Below are positions 1 to 6,469 of a stretch of DNA of 32,348 nt, piece after piece. The notes under the pieces were generated by a model. That model was not told the origin of the DNA and did not search any database. It worked only from the letters and a program-made list of their open reading frames with translations. This stretch comes from a virus. The stretch's first letter is position 1. Each line of letters opens with the position of its first letter. Position numbers and translations under genes: made by a program. The stretch covers positions 1 to 32,348 of IMG/VR virus record IMGVR_UViG_3300042345_000367, one strand, 5' to 3'.

Positions 1-424
1 TAAGGCATCCAGACAATACAATAATGCCTTCCGAGTATTCATTTAATATCTCCCTATCAATACGTGGCTTATGATAAAAGCCTTCGTTCCATGCAAGCTC
101 TTGCAAAATGTTTATGTTTTCTAATCCTTTTTTATTCTTTGCTAATAGGATAATGTGATTGTATGCCTGAATTGATTTATCTGTTTTAGATGAACGATCA
201 AATCTGTCTGTGGGGGATATGTATGCCTCAACCCCAAGTATAGGCTTTATTCCTTGATCTTTACATGCTATCTGCATTTCACGATGTGAAGATAGTGTTC
301 CATGATCTGTAATTGCTAATGCTGTCTGACCAGCATCCTTTGCTGCCTTTACAAGTTCGGCAGGAGAGTTAAGACCATCCATTAATGAATAGTAAGAATG
401 CACATGTAAATGTGTGAATGACAT
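1..424 (-). CDS. dnaE: DNA polymerase III alpha subunit, N-terminal PHP part (runs off the left edge)
   Basis: This is the first 141 codons of a bacterial-type (C-family) replicative DNA polymerase; the rest lies beyond position 1. The N-terminus carries the PHP domain hallmarks: THLHVHSYYSLMDG at residues 4-17, ITDHGTL at 38-44, GVEAYI near residue 64 and an NHIILLAKN segment, all known metal-site or core motifs of the PolC/DnaE PHP domain. The ATG at 424 is preceded by a good ribosome binding site (GGCGGAGAG, a few bases upstream) and lies 24 bases after the stop of the ssDNA-binding protein gene. It is the last visible gene of a replication operon with primase, helicase and SSB. The histidine and aspartate ligands seen so far are intact, so the PHP site may be active as a proofreading nuclease; that is inference. 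Identification is firm, but the catalytic palm cannot be seen. Confidence 0.93.
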   Translation of the reverse strand, partial: MSFTHLHVHSYYSLMDGLNSPAELVKAAKDAGQTALAITDHGTLSSHREMQIACKDQGIKPILGVEAYISPTDRFDRSSKTDKSIQAYNHIILLAKNKKGLENINILQELAWNEGFYHKPRIDREILNEYSEGIIVLSGCL

Positions 425-448
425 TAACTCTCCGCCTTTAATCTGAAC

Positions 449-1120
449 TTACCAGTCTACGCTGCTACTTGAAGCTGAAGACTCTTCTGCATTACCTGCT
501 TCGCCCATATAGAAGCCTTCTTGCTCTGCATATGGAACGTGGCGTACTGCTGTTTTTTCTAGGTCATACAATTCCAGCGCAGTGAAATCAAATGGTGTTT
601 CGTCTTTTGCTAATGGAATAATTGTATAACTTGTGTCTGTCTTTGAACCATTGCGCTTAATTCTCCACATCAAGTTAGTGATGCTTCCCATTTCGCCAGC
701 GTATTCAATTAAGGTAGGTGTAATTGTTTTACCGCTTGTACCTTGTGAAAGAATTGCAACATATGGCTCTTCTTTACCATCGTCTACCAAGACGTTGATA
801 TATAGGCGGGTCCTGGCCTTCCAGCCAGCCTTTGGATCCTTGCGATGTTGTTCGTTTGCCCAGTCACGTCCCTCTGACTCCATTGTATCTAGAGCCTTGC
901 GACGATAATCCTTTGGGTTAGTGTGCTCTAATGCGATAAATCCGCAACCAAGCTTATCATTATATGTTGGTGAATCTGGATCAAGTTCCTGAAGGAATCT
1001 AATCTTTACGCTTTCGCCGTCTTCAACTTTTAGCCAACGGCCTTTGTTTTCGTCTCCGCCAGAATATGACGGCTTATCGAGTGCTTTGTTTAGGTCCTTT
1101 AGACCCTTTACTATACTCAT
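449..1120 (-). CDS. Probable single-stranded DNA-binding protein
   Basis: This 223-residue protein probably coats single-stranded DNA at the replication fork. It opens with a short basic segment (MSIVKGLKDLNKAL), then a beta-rich body beginning VEDGESVKIRFLQEL, a pattern I associate with ssDNA-binding proteins of actinobacterial phages. It ends in a Ser/Glu-rich tail finishing in Val-Asp-Trp, resembling the acidic, aromatic-tipped tails by which SSBs recruit partners. No E. coli-type OB-fold signature is obvious, so the assignment rests on general pattern and on its place between primase and DNA polymerase. The ATG has a very strong ribosome binding site (AAGGAGATACAT before ATG) and its own candidate promoter in the gap after primase, fitting a protein needed in large amounts. 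Another nucleic-acid-binding replication protein is the main alternative. Confidence 0.68.
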   Translation of the reverse strand: MSIVKGLKDLNKALDKPSYSGGDENKGRWLKVEDGESVKIRFLQELDPDSPTYNDKLGCGFIALEHTNPKDYRRKALDTMESEGRDWANEQHRKDPKAGWKARTRLYINVLVDDGKEEPYVAILSQGTSGKTITPTLIEYAGEMGSITNLMWRIKRNGSKTDTSYTIIPLAKDETPFDFTALELYDLEKTAVRHVPYAEQEGFYMGEAGNAEESSASSSSVDW

Positions 1121-1168
1121 ATGTATCTCCTTGTTTGTAGTTGATGGTATATATCCATCTGTGTTTTC

Positions 1169-1177
1169 ATTATATCA
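1169..1177 (-). promoter_or_regulatory. Extended -10 promoter candidate for the ssDNA-binding protein gene
   Basis: Read on the minus strand the bases are TGATATAAT, an extended -10 element. The TGA is also the primase stop codon. No good -35 hexamer is present at 16-18 bp, which extended -10 promoters tolerate. Expected start of transcription is near 1162, giving a leader of about 40 bases that contains a small inverted repeat (GATGG/CCATC) and a strong ribosome binding site. Confidence 0.55.
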
Positions 1178-2173
1178 CGAGTTCCAGGATCTGTATTCCA
1201 TGTCGGATACAGAATTTTTAATACAAGCTTTTATTTCCTCATCGGTTAAATCGCCAGCATCTTTTGCACCATGAGGATATATCTTACCATATTCGTACGA
1301 AGCCCACAAGAGGTCTTTGAACTTTAATTTATTGGCTATGCTATATCCCAATTCCCTGCCAGCAACATCACTATCTGTCATTATAGTTATTTTATTAAAA
1401 TGTCTATTTAATAGATTGTGTTGTTCTGTTGACAAGAATCCACCTAGTGTTGCTACAACATTTGGGAAACCAGCTTGATGCACACGGATTGCATCAAAAC
1501 TGGATTCTACTACTATAACCTGATCACCAATTTTTTTGGCACGGTTAAGATTAAATAATGTTTTACTCTTTGGCAAGTTTGTACTGTTCTTAAATACTTT
1601 ACCTTCTATTGATCTGCCTACAATTCCAATAGGCATTCCGTCTGGGCTATGAACTGGAACAGTTACCATTCCCATGTTTTCTGAATAGCCTAATTCAAAG
1701 TAAGATAAAGCCTCGGACAATATTCCACGAGACTTAAAATACTCTTTGGCTTTGTCGCTTGACATTAATCCACTGTGCAGTTTACCTAATGTGTCTTTAG
1801 AAAATTCTTCAAACACTGGTTTGTCTGCCATTGTCTCTGCAAGTAACTCGTCAAAGTTTTCTAGGGCTTCCGCCTCCTTTGAAGATATAAACCTCATTGC
1901 CTCAAACTCAGTCTTATTCATTACACGCTTAACTAATTCTTGAAGAGTTCCCGCTTCTCCACATGCTGGGTTAAAGCAAATGAAAGCGCCCTTTTCACGG
2001 CTTACGCTAAAGCTAGATGTATGTCTGTTTGAATGAAATGGGCAGTAGCATAGAAAGTCATTGCTAGTTTCACCAGTCACGTTCAACCCTATTGATTTTA
2101 GGATTGACTTGATATGTGCTGGCGTGTACTGCGTGGTATCGACTTCCCTTGCGTTATACCCTCTGATTGCCAT
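1175..2173 (-). CDS. DNA primase (CHC2 zinc finger plus TOPRIM)
   Basis: This primase makes the RNA primers for replication and should act with the DnaB-like helicase two genes upstream. With the start at 2173 it has 332 residues. A zinc-binding N-terminus has CPFH at residues 44-47 and the second ligand pair at Cys66 and Cys71 (CFNPAC), then a central TOPRIM domain with the acidic motifs VVESSFDAI and TDSDVAGR. It is much shorter than host DnaG (about 580-600 residues) and lacks room for the C-terminal helicase-binding domain, as in many phage primases. The reading frame is open to an ATG at 2224, but 2173 is preferred: it is preceded by GGGAAAGAAGAAGG, and the extra 17 residues would overlap the upstream gene further. 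The second zinc pair is spaced C-x4-C rather than the usual C-x2-C, so it may be an unusual site. Confidence 0.9.
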   Translation of the reverse strand: MAIRGYNAREVDTTQYTPAHIKSILKSIGLNVTGETSNDFLCYCPFHSNRHTSSFSVSREKGAFICFNPACGEAGTLQELVKRVMNKTEFEAMRFISSKEAEALENFDELLAETMADKPVFEEFSKDTLGKLHSGLMSSDKAKEYFKSRGILSEALSYFELGYSENMGMVTVPVHSPDGMPIGIVGRSIEGKVFKNSTNLPKSKTLFNLNRAKKIGDQVIVVESSFDAIRVHQAGFPNVVATLGGFLSTEQHNLLNRHFNKITIMTDSDVAGRELGYSIANKLKFKDLLWASYEYGKIYPHGAKDAGDLTDEEIKACIKNSVSDMEYRSWNS

Positions 2174-2400
2174 GCCTTCTTCTTTCCCACATAAACACCA
2201 TGAATGCTCATTAAGAACTTCCATGTCTCGCCCGTAAATTCTACCGAAAAGGCAGGGTCTATGTCAAGTACCCTGACATATCCTTTGCCTCTCATGTCAT
2301 GAATTAATAAATTTTCATACTGCGGTCTTAAACTTATTAATTGAGAATTGTCATGAAACTGTACTTCAATTTGAAATCTTTTAATTTTTCGATGAGTCAT
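2098..2400 (-). CDS. Small conserved-looking replication-operon protein, unknown function
   Basis: This 100-residue basic protein begins MTHRKIKRFQIEVQF, continues with a mixed beta/alpha body and ends in a segment rich in Lys, Arg and Ser. I do not recognise a named domain. Its start overlaps the last 20 bases of the helicase gene and its end overlaps the primase start by about 76 bases in another frame, so it sits tightly between the two. This suggests a helper of the primase-helicase pair (for example a loader or adaptor), but that is context only. The protein-like hydrophobic pattern (LLIHDMRGKGYVRVLDID, then FLMSIHGVYVG) and the location make it a real gene rather than a shadow frame. 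Confidence 0.72.
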   Translation of the reverse strand: MTHRKIKRFQIEVQFHDNSQLISLRPQYENLLIHDMRGKGYVRVLDIDPAFSVEFTGETWKFLMSIHGVYVGKKKAWQSEGITQGKSIPRSTRQHISSQS

Positions 2401-3631
2401 TATTTATAGCTGGTAGGTTTTCATAAATCGGGGTAATAATACCTCGATTAATATCCCAATCGAGATAGAAATCAAAATCTTGGCCGTGACGATTCTTTCT
2501 TGAAACAACTTCAATCATATTGGTTCCTGGGTATCGGTGAATAGCCATAGCCATATCCGCATCATATTCAATCGCCTTTGACCAAGCAACTTGGCTCATC
2601 ATTGGAGGATTTTCTTGATCTGATATATCGTCTGCTGTGGCTGCAGTAATATCTATTACGGGAATATTATTTGATACCGCAAGAAGTTTAAACTCACGAG
2701 ATATATTACGGTTACGCTCTACCTCAGAGTTACTTCTCTTATTGTCATTAAACAACTGATGGTAATCAAGGATAACTAAGTCTGGCTTGTGCTGATCAAT
2801 CTTTCCTTGAATAGTTGCAGGTGTTACTTCTGCAGTTCCCTCATTAGAAACTAGAACGAAAGAACTCTTACCTTCAAACTTCTTTTTACCCCAAGACTTA
2901 AATGTATCTAGGTCGATATCACCTTTTGACAAATCGCTGGCACGGAATAAACCAGAGCCAAGCATTGTATAAATACGGTCACGCATATTTTCTGGAGACA
3001 TTTCAAGGGATACAATCATTGGCTTAAAGCCTTGCTCCCAAGCCTTACACGCTAGGTATGAGGTAAACCATGTCTTACCCTTTCCTGGCCAACCAATAGC
3101 AACAATTAAATGTCCTGGAGCCATACCTGTAGGATAGGCAGCATCGATTGCTTCAAAGCCTGTTAGGATTCCTGGGCTTCCTCCCATTGCTGCAGAACGT
3201 TCTTTAACTGAAAGAAAATGATTCTCTGCTGCTTCTAAATCAATAACATCTACGTCACGAACATTGTTTGTAAACTTTGTTAGGGATGCAAGCTTCATTT
3301 GCATTTCTGCAAGTACACGGGCTGCTGCATCTTCTTTTAATGCTGATCCAGATTGAATAAGAATTGATTTCAATCTACTAGAAAGATATTCATTCTTAAG
3401 TTTATCTAAATAATAACCAGTCTCTCCCTTAGTGGCAACTGGCTCAAAGTCTTTGAAACGCTCTACTAATATTCCTACTTCTGGGACAGCCTTAAATTTA
3501 TAGTAATATGACTTTAAAGAATTCCAAATGTCACGGTGTGATGTAAAGATATCGTCTACGTTATCTGCAAGCAGTGTACTGATATCTTTATTCTTACATA
3601 CTGCAGAGATTAGTTCCGCCTCTGTATTCAT
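2381..3631 (-). CDS. Replicative DNA helicase, DnaB-like
   Basis: This 416-residue protein is a RecA-fold hexameric helicase that unwinds the fork 5'-3'. A helical N-terminal domain (residues 1-120) resembles the DnaB N-terminal domain, though it is short. A linker leads to the ATPase core: GFEAIDAAYPTGMAPG at 158-173, Walker A GWPGKGKT at 180-187, the IVSLEMS strand at 206-212, Walker B DLVILDYHQL at 284-293, and SRKNRHGQDF near 377-386, the position of the arginine finger and C-terminal motif in DnaB proteins. It is a little shorter than host DnaB (about 450-470). Its ATG overlaps the upstream stop in an ATGA arrangement, implying translational coupling. Together with primase, SSB and DNA polymerase it gives the phage most of its own replisome. 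Confidence 0.92.
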   Translation of the reverse strand: MNTEAELISAVCKNKDISTLLADNVDDIFTSHRDIWNSLKSYYYKFKAVPEVGILVERFKDFEPVATKGETGYYLDKLKNEYLSSRLKSILIQSGSALKEDAAARVLAEMQMKLASLTKFTNNVRDVDVIDLEAAENHFLSVKERSAAMGGSPGILTGFEAIDAAYPTGMAPGHLIVAIGWPGKGKTWFTSYLACKAWEQGFKPMIVSLEMSPENMRDRIYTMLGSGLFRASDLSKGDIDLDTFKSWGKKKFEGKSSFVLVSNEGTAEVTPATIQGKIDQHKPDLVILDYHQLFNDNKRSNSEVERNRNISREFKLLAVSNNIPVIDITAATADDISDQENPPMMSQVAWSKAIEYDADMAMAIHRYPGTNMIEVVSRKNRHGQDFDFYLDWDINRGIITPIYENLPAINNDSSKN

Positions 3632-3945
3632 TTATCTCCCTCAACCATTCTCTTTGTTTCTTCTCTTAAGATACTCCTGTGTAGTTTATCTTTTTCCGTA
3701 TCGTGCTGAACCCTATCAATCTTATCAAAATTATAATAAAAGAATTGTAGAGGGTGCCCATACTTAGATGTTTTAAAATAGTATATCAAAAGCTGTTTGG
3801 CTCTTTCAAATCCTACACTATCTATAACATCCTGCATAGCCCACTTTTCTCTAAACTTATTTAGCCTAGGCTTCTTATTATATTTCTCTAAGTAAAGAGA
3901 TTCATATAAACCAATTAAAACATATGGCTGTTTTTCATTTGCCAT
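3628..3945 (-). CDS. Small hypothetical protein upstream of helicase
   Basis: This 105-residue, highly charged helical protein starts MANEKQPYVLIGLYESLY and contains many Lys, Arg, Tyr and Phe residues (for example LLIYYFKTSKYGHPLQFFYY). No catalytic or metal motif is visible. Its stop overlaps the helicase start (ATGA) and its start overlaps the previous gene by 11 bases. Its size, helical character and position directly before a DnaB-type helicase would suit a helicase loader or adaptor, but nothing in the sequence proves that; there is no AAA+ motif as in DnaC. Confidence 0.7.
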   Translation of the reverse strand: MANEKQPYVLIGLYESLYLEKYNKKPRLNKFREKWAMQDVIDSVGFERAKQLLIYYFKTSKYGHPLQFFYYNFDKIDRVQHDTEKDKLHRSILREETKRMVEGDK

Positions 3946-4141
3946 TCTTTAATTCCTTTTCGACTTCACGAGTCTTTTCAATAAGCTTGTTCTCTACAAA
4001 GGCGTATACTCTTTCGGTAGCCGTCTCTACATTTTCACCTTTACGAACATCATCTTCAACTCCAACATTAATTCTAATGCTTTCGTAATTTCCTAGGTTA
4101 CGTGTAAAAGATAGATCTACCTTAACTCTTGTTTCTGCCAT
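3935..4141 (-). CDS. Small acidic hypothetical protein of the replication operon
   Basis: The 68-residue product begins MAETRVKVDLSFTRN and has a beta-rich first half (YESIRINVGVEDD) followed by a charged helix (ATERVYAFVENKLIEKTREVEKEL). The frame is open to an ATG at 4156, but the ATG at 4139-4141 is preferred: it overlaps the upstream stop as TAATG and is preceded by GGAAGGCGGAG, a good ribosome binding site. No named domain is recognised. The fold pattern (strands then one long helix) recalls small nucleic-acid-binding or dimerising proteins, without proof. Confidence 0.7.
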   Translation of the reverse strand: MAETRVKVDLSFTRNLGNYESIRINVGVEDDVRKGENVETATERVYAFVENKLIEKTREVEKELKNGK

Positions 4142-4623
4142 TACTCCGCCTTCCATACAGGTACAAATTTACCGTCATCGGTCTTAGTATACAATATTAA
4201 GTTGTGTTTGAGAAGGGCCCTAAGTTCCGACTTTGATGGCAAATCCCTTATGTGTCCAGCATCAATAATAAATTCATGAATGTCCAATATGTCCGATTCG
4301 GACAACATGTACTTAGACCATTTACTATCTGGATTACTAATTGGATACATTTTTTGAGGCTGTTTAATTTTGCCCTGTAAAATATATTCTTCTATAGTAA
4401 CCCTATGTCTACCTAGAATTTTACTAACTTCTATTACAGTATAGGCTTTTTCCATATTCTTATCTACTTGAGAATAAGAATACATCATCCTTTTTTTATC
4501 TAAATAACACCAAGCAATCAACTCATCTTTTGCTCTTGATAGCTTAAGTACTTTATGTAGCTTGCCATTTAAGAAGAAATAGACGAATTTTTTGCGTAGT
4601 CCCTGTCTGTTTTTTCTAGCCAT
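4141..4623 (-). CDS. Helix-turn-helix DNA-binding protein (MerR/excisionase-like)
   Basis: This 160-residue protein probably binds DNA. The central stretch from about residue 57 (MEKAYTVIEVSKILGRHRV) through TIEEYILQGKIKQPQ and YMLSESDILDIHEFI matches the winged helix-turn-helix pattern of MerR/excisionase-type proteins: a helix, a turn at the GRHRVT segment, a recognition helix, a basic hairpin and a following helix. The N-terminal 56 residues are basic with a small sheet (FVYFFLNGKLHKVLKL). The start used overlaps the zinc ribbon gene by 55 bases; a shorter product from Met57 is possible. Four bases upstream of the ATG is a perfect 12-bp palindrome (see 4628-4639). It lies in the replication operon, so it could regulate that operon or mark an origin, both inferences. 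Confidence 0.75.
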   Translation of the reverse strand: MARKNRQGLRKKFVYFFLNGKLHKVLKLSRAKDELIAWCYLDKKRMMYSYSQVDKNMEKAYTVIEVSKILGRHRVTIEEYILQGKIKQPQKMYPISNPDSKWSKYMLSESDILDIHEFIIDAGHIRDLPSKSELRALLKHNLILYTKTDDGKFVPVWKAE

Positions 4624-4757
4624 TTACCGAATGCATTCGTTTCTTTATTGATCATCCATCGCTTTCCGCAAAGGATGCAAAACAACTCCGTGTGTAGTTT
4701 TTGAGAAAAAACTCTGTCTACAAACACTCTTCCACCGCACCTTTGACATTTCATCAT
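4569..4757 (-). CDS. Small zinc ribbon protein
   Basis: The 62-residue product starts MMKCQRCGGRVFVD and has two CxxC knuckles, CQRC at residues 4-7 and CILC around residues 28-31 (CGKRW follows), spaced as in a zinc ribbon. The C-terminus is basic and polar. The frame is open to 4868, but the ATG at 4757 overlaps the phosphoesterase stop as ATGA, a coupling pattern used repeatedly in this genome, so the longer version is unlikely. Its end overlaps the HTH gene by 55 bases. Small phage zinc ribbons like this often bind nucleic acid or RNA polymerase; the actual partner is unknown. Confidence 0.72.
   Translation of the reverse strand: MMKCQRCGGRVFVDRVFSQKLHTELFCILCGKRWMINKETNAFGKWLEKTDRDYAKNSSISS
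4628..4639. promoter_or_regulatory. 12-bp perfect palindrome just upstream of the HTH gene
   Basis: CGAATGCATTCG reads the same on both strands and ends four bases before the HTH gene's ATG (4623), inside the end of the zinc ribbon gene. It could be an operator for the HTH protein, or could fold over its weak ribosome binding site. A chance palindrome cannot be excluded. Confidence 0.35.
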
Positions 4758-5554
4758 AGCGTGAATGTCTTTCCGTCCACAACGCATGAGTAGTCTGGAG
4801 CAATATGAATCATTTGAATATGAGGATAATCGTTTACAATATGTGCAATAGCAAAACCTTTTTGCCAATCGTGGTGCTGAGTATACTTCATGCCTGGCCC
4901 CTTTTCATCACACATATGACCAATTTCATAGCCACGAAGAGTTTCTCCTTCGCCACCATTTCTAAGTTCATATGTTACCATATGAGAAGCAATTCTGTGC
5001 GAGTGGCCACGGATTAATGATACTTGTAGGTCTTCCATATCTTTTCTTACTGAACCAGTTGCTGCAATAGAAATACCGTGGTGTACGTGAACATCTCCAA
5101 AGCGGCGCTTAGGGAGTGAGTCATAATAAATATATTCGTAACCTAATGAATCTAAAGACCATAGTGACTCTGGAGTAACATCTTTTGCATAGTCTGGAAG
5201 CTTTTTGTCTATATAATCAAAGATACGTATATCGTGGTTTCCTAGTGCTGAAAATAATTGTGCATCTGGAAGCATATCTCTTGTCTTTGCATAAAAATCT
5301 CTTGCGCCTTTTGCTTCATGGCGCATCATTGGGACAATTAAATCACGGCTGTCGTCCTTATGAAGTTGAAGAAACTCTGCAGATCTTCCTTCTGTGTATT
5401 TGCTATAGCAAGCCTGGTCATCTGTATCGCCTAGATAATCGACTACATCTGGCTTAAACCATTTCATTACCTTAAACCATAGCGCAATCATCTTATCATC
5501 CTGATAAGGAAATTGCTGATCGGATGACAACATCCATTTTAAATCGTTTGTCAT
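4754..5554 (-). CDS. Calcineurin-like metallophosphoesterase
   Basis: This 266-residue protein has the motifs of the calcineurin-like metallophosphoesterase family: a first metal motif at Asp12-x-Gln14 (SSDQQFP, with Gln where the family usually has His), GDTDD at 42-46, the GNHD block at 105-108, HVHHG at 156-160 and GHSHR at 183-187. These are the ligands of a two-metal phosphodiester or phosphomonoester hydrolysis centre. The substrate is unknown; nucleases (Mre11/SbcD type), nucleotide phosphodiesterases and protein phosphatases share this fold. It is the first gene after a terminator and promoter and heads the replication operon, with its stop overlapping the zinc ribbon start, so a DNA or nucleotide role is more likely than a structural one. 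A clear ribosome binding site (AGGGAAG) precedes the ATG. Confidence 0.88.
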   Translation of the reverse strand: MTNDLKWMLSSDQQFPYQDDKMIALWFKVMKWFKPDVVDYLGDTDDQACYSKYTEGRSAEFLQLHKDDSRDLIVPMMRHEAKGARDFYAKTRDMLPDAQLFSALGNHDIRIFDYIDKKLPDYAKDVTPESLWSLDSLGYEYIYYDSLPKRRFGDVHVHHGISIAATGSVRKDMEDLQVSLIRGHSHRIASHMVTYELRNGGEGETLRGYEIGHMCDEKGPGMKYTQHHDWQKGFAIAHIVNDYPHIQMIHIAPDYSCVVDGKTFTL

Positions 5555-5569
5555 TTAACTTCCCTGCGT

Positions 5570-5594
5570 AAAAAAGGGTCACGGAGTCGTGACC
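5570..5594 (-). terminator. Rho-independent terminator between the accessory and replication blocks
   Basis: On the minus strand a perfect 7-bp stem GGTCACG/CGTGACC with a 4-base loop (ACTC) is followed by CTTTTTT. This is a canonical intrinsic terminator, positioned to stop transcripts from the structural/accessory genes before the metallophosphoesterase gene. It is not bidirectional: on the plus strand no T-run follows the stem. Confidence 0.88.
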
Positions 5595-5608
5595 TTGATA
5601 TTATCTAA

Positions 5609-5636
5609 ATTGTAGCATATAAAGCTAGGTTGTCAA
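5609..5636 (-). promoter_or_regulatory. Near-consensus sigma-70-type promoter for the replication operon
   Basis: Read on the minus strand: TTGACA (5631-5636), a 16-bp spacer, then TACAAT (5609-5614), with TGC directly before the -10 as in extended -10 promoters. The predicted start of transcription is near 5602, so the hairpin at 5577-5594 would form within the first 30 bases of the transcript. It should drive the metallophosphoesterase-to-polymerase genes unless the terminator attenuates it. Confidence 0.78.
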
Positions 5637-5642
5637 TAAGTA

Positions 5643-6065
5643 TTATGCAAATGCTAGGTAGTAGAATTTGCAGTTTCCGCCATATGCAGCATCTCCGCCT
5701 ACGCATCTAACTTTACAATTTGCTGAAGTATCAGTTAATGAAACAACCTGTGGAGCATAAATTAAAGCTTGATTTTTTCCCGAATAGTATTGGGTAAGTA
5801 TAATTGATTTAGGCTTAGCCCCTAGTCCAGATATATTAATTGTAAATGGAGTCCATGTTCCAGCTTTTAGTATTACTGTGTCTGATATTCCAGCAACAAA
5901 TTTAGGGATTGTAAGATCTCCTGCTGTAGATGCTTCAAAGTTGATTGTAGTTCCAGCTGTTGTTGTTTTTGGAATACTGGCCTGAAGCTTAGCAACTTCT
6001 TGAGCCAAGGACTGGATTACGGATGCGTCAATTGGATCGCCATCGTTAAATGTAGGTATTGCCAT
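5643..6065 (-). CDS. Small structural-type protein, possibly a fibre or tip accessory
   Basis: This 140-residue protein has a short helical N-terminus (PIDASVIQSLAQEVAKLQASI, a likely coiled-coil trimerisation segment) followed by a beta-rich body of small and polar residues, ending in the aromatic strand CKFYYLAFA. A short coiled coil plus a beta-sandwich head is a common layout for phage fibre tips and small receptor-binding proteins. Its ATG overlaps the upstream stop as TAATG, and it is the last gene before the terminator, so it belongs to the tail-accessory transcript. Three Cys are present near the C-terminus (residues about 117-132). No named family is recognised; a virion-surface role is inference. 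Confidence 0.62.
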   Translation of the reverse strand: MAIPTFNDGDPIDASVIQSLAQEVAKLQASIPKTTTAGTTINFEASTAGDLTIPKFVAGISDTVILKAGTWTPFTINISGLGAKPKSIILTQYYSGKNQALIYAPQVVSLTDTSANCKVRCVGGDAAYGGNCKFYYLAFA

Positions 6066-6469
6066 TACAAGTTTTCTCCTAAATCATGAGACAAAATTTC
6101 TTTTTCAGAAACCTCAATCATTTTTGACCTATCTAAACCATATCGATTAAACGAGTCTGGGTCTACGATGTGTCTTAGTTTATTTTGTGATACTAGATAC
6201 ATTTTACCATCTGCTAGATTCTTGATTAAGGTGCCGTCTCTGAATCCCAGCTTTCCAACAAGCTTAGTTCCTGATAACGCCGCTTCAGTTGCCAATACCG
6301 TAGTAAAGCACCAAGACTGGGCGGCTCTATCCGAAATTAATCTATATCTCTTACCATCTTTTATCCAATATGTATCTTTATCTGTTTTAACAGCGATACC
6401 TGAAGGAAAATTAGTTGGTAATGTTATCGAGCTTTTCTGAATAGGCTTCTGCCGCTTCAAATTTAGCAT
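6065..6469 (-). CDS. Two-repeat beta protein of unknown function
   Basis: The 134-residue product contains two copies of a short repeat: a strand pair with a conserved pattern (DTYWIKDGKRYRLIS in the first, GKMYLVSQNKLRHIVD in the second), each following a segment such as PSGIAVKT or DGTLIKNL. The second copy continues to a PDSFNRYGLD turn. I have the impression of similar repeats next to lysins or on secreted proteins of Actinobacteria, where they are thought to bind surfaces, but I cannot confirm this. The start overlaps the upstream gene by 59 bases in another frame and has only a moderate ribosome binding site (GAGAAAGAAAAAG). The next gene follows with a TAATG overlap. Function is open: tail accessory or cell-surface binding. 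Confidence 0.62.
   Translation of the reverse strand: MLNLKRQKPIQKSSITLPTNFPSGIAVKTDKDTYWIKDGKRYRLISDRAAQSWCFTTVLATEAALSGTKLVGKLGFRDGTLIKNLADGKMYLVSQNKLRHIVDPDSFNRYGLDRSKMIEVSEKEILSHDLGENL

Noticed and set aside
1175-2224. Longer primase from ATG 2224
   Set aside because: The added N-terminal residues (MEVLNEHSWCLCGKEEG) overlap the upstream gene further, and the ATG at 2173 has a better-placed purine-rich ribosome binding site.
4569-4868. Longer zinc ribbon protein from ATG 4868, with additional cysteines
   Set aside because: The ATG at 4757 forms an ATGA overlap with the previous gene; the extra part would lie in the phosphoesterase coding region.
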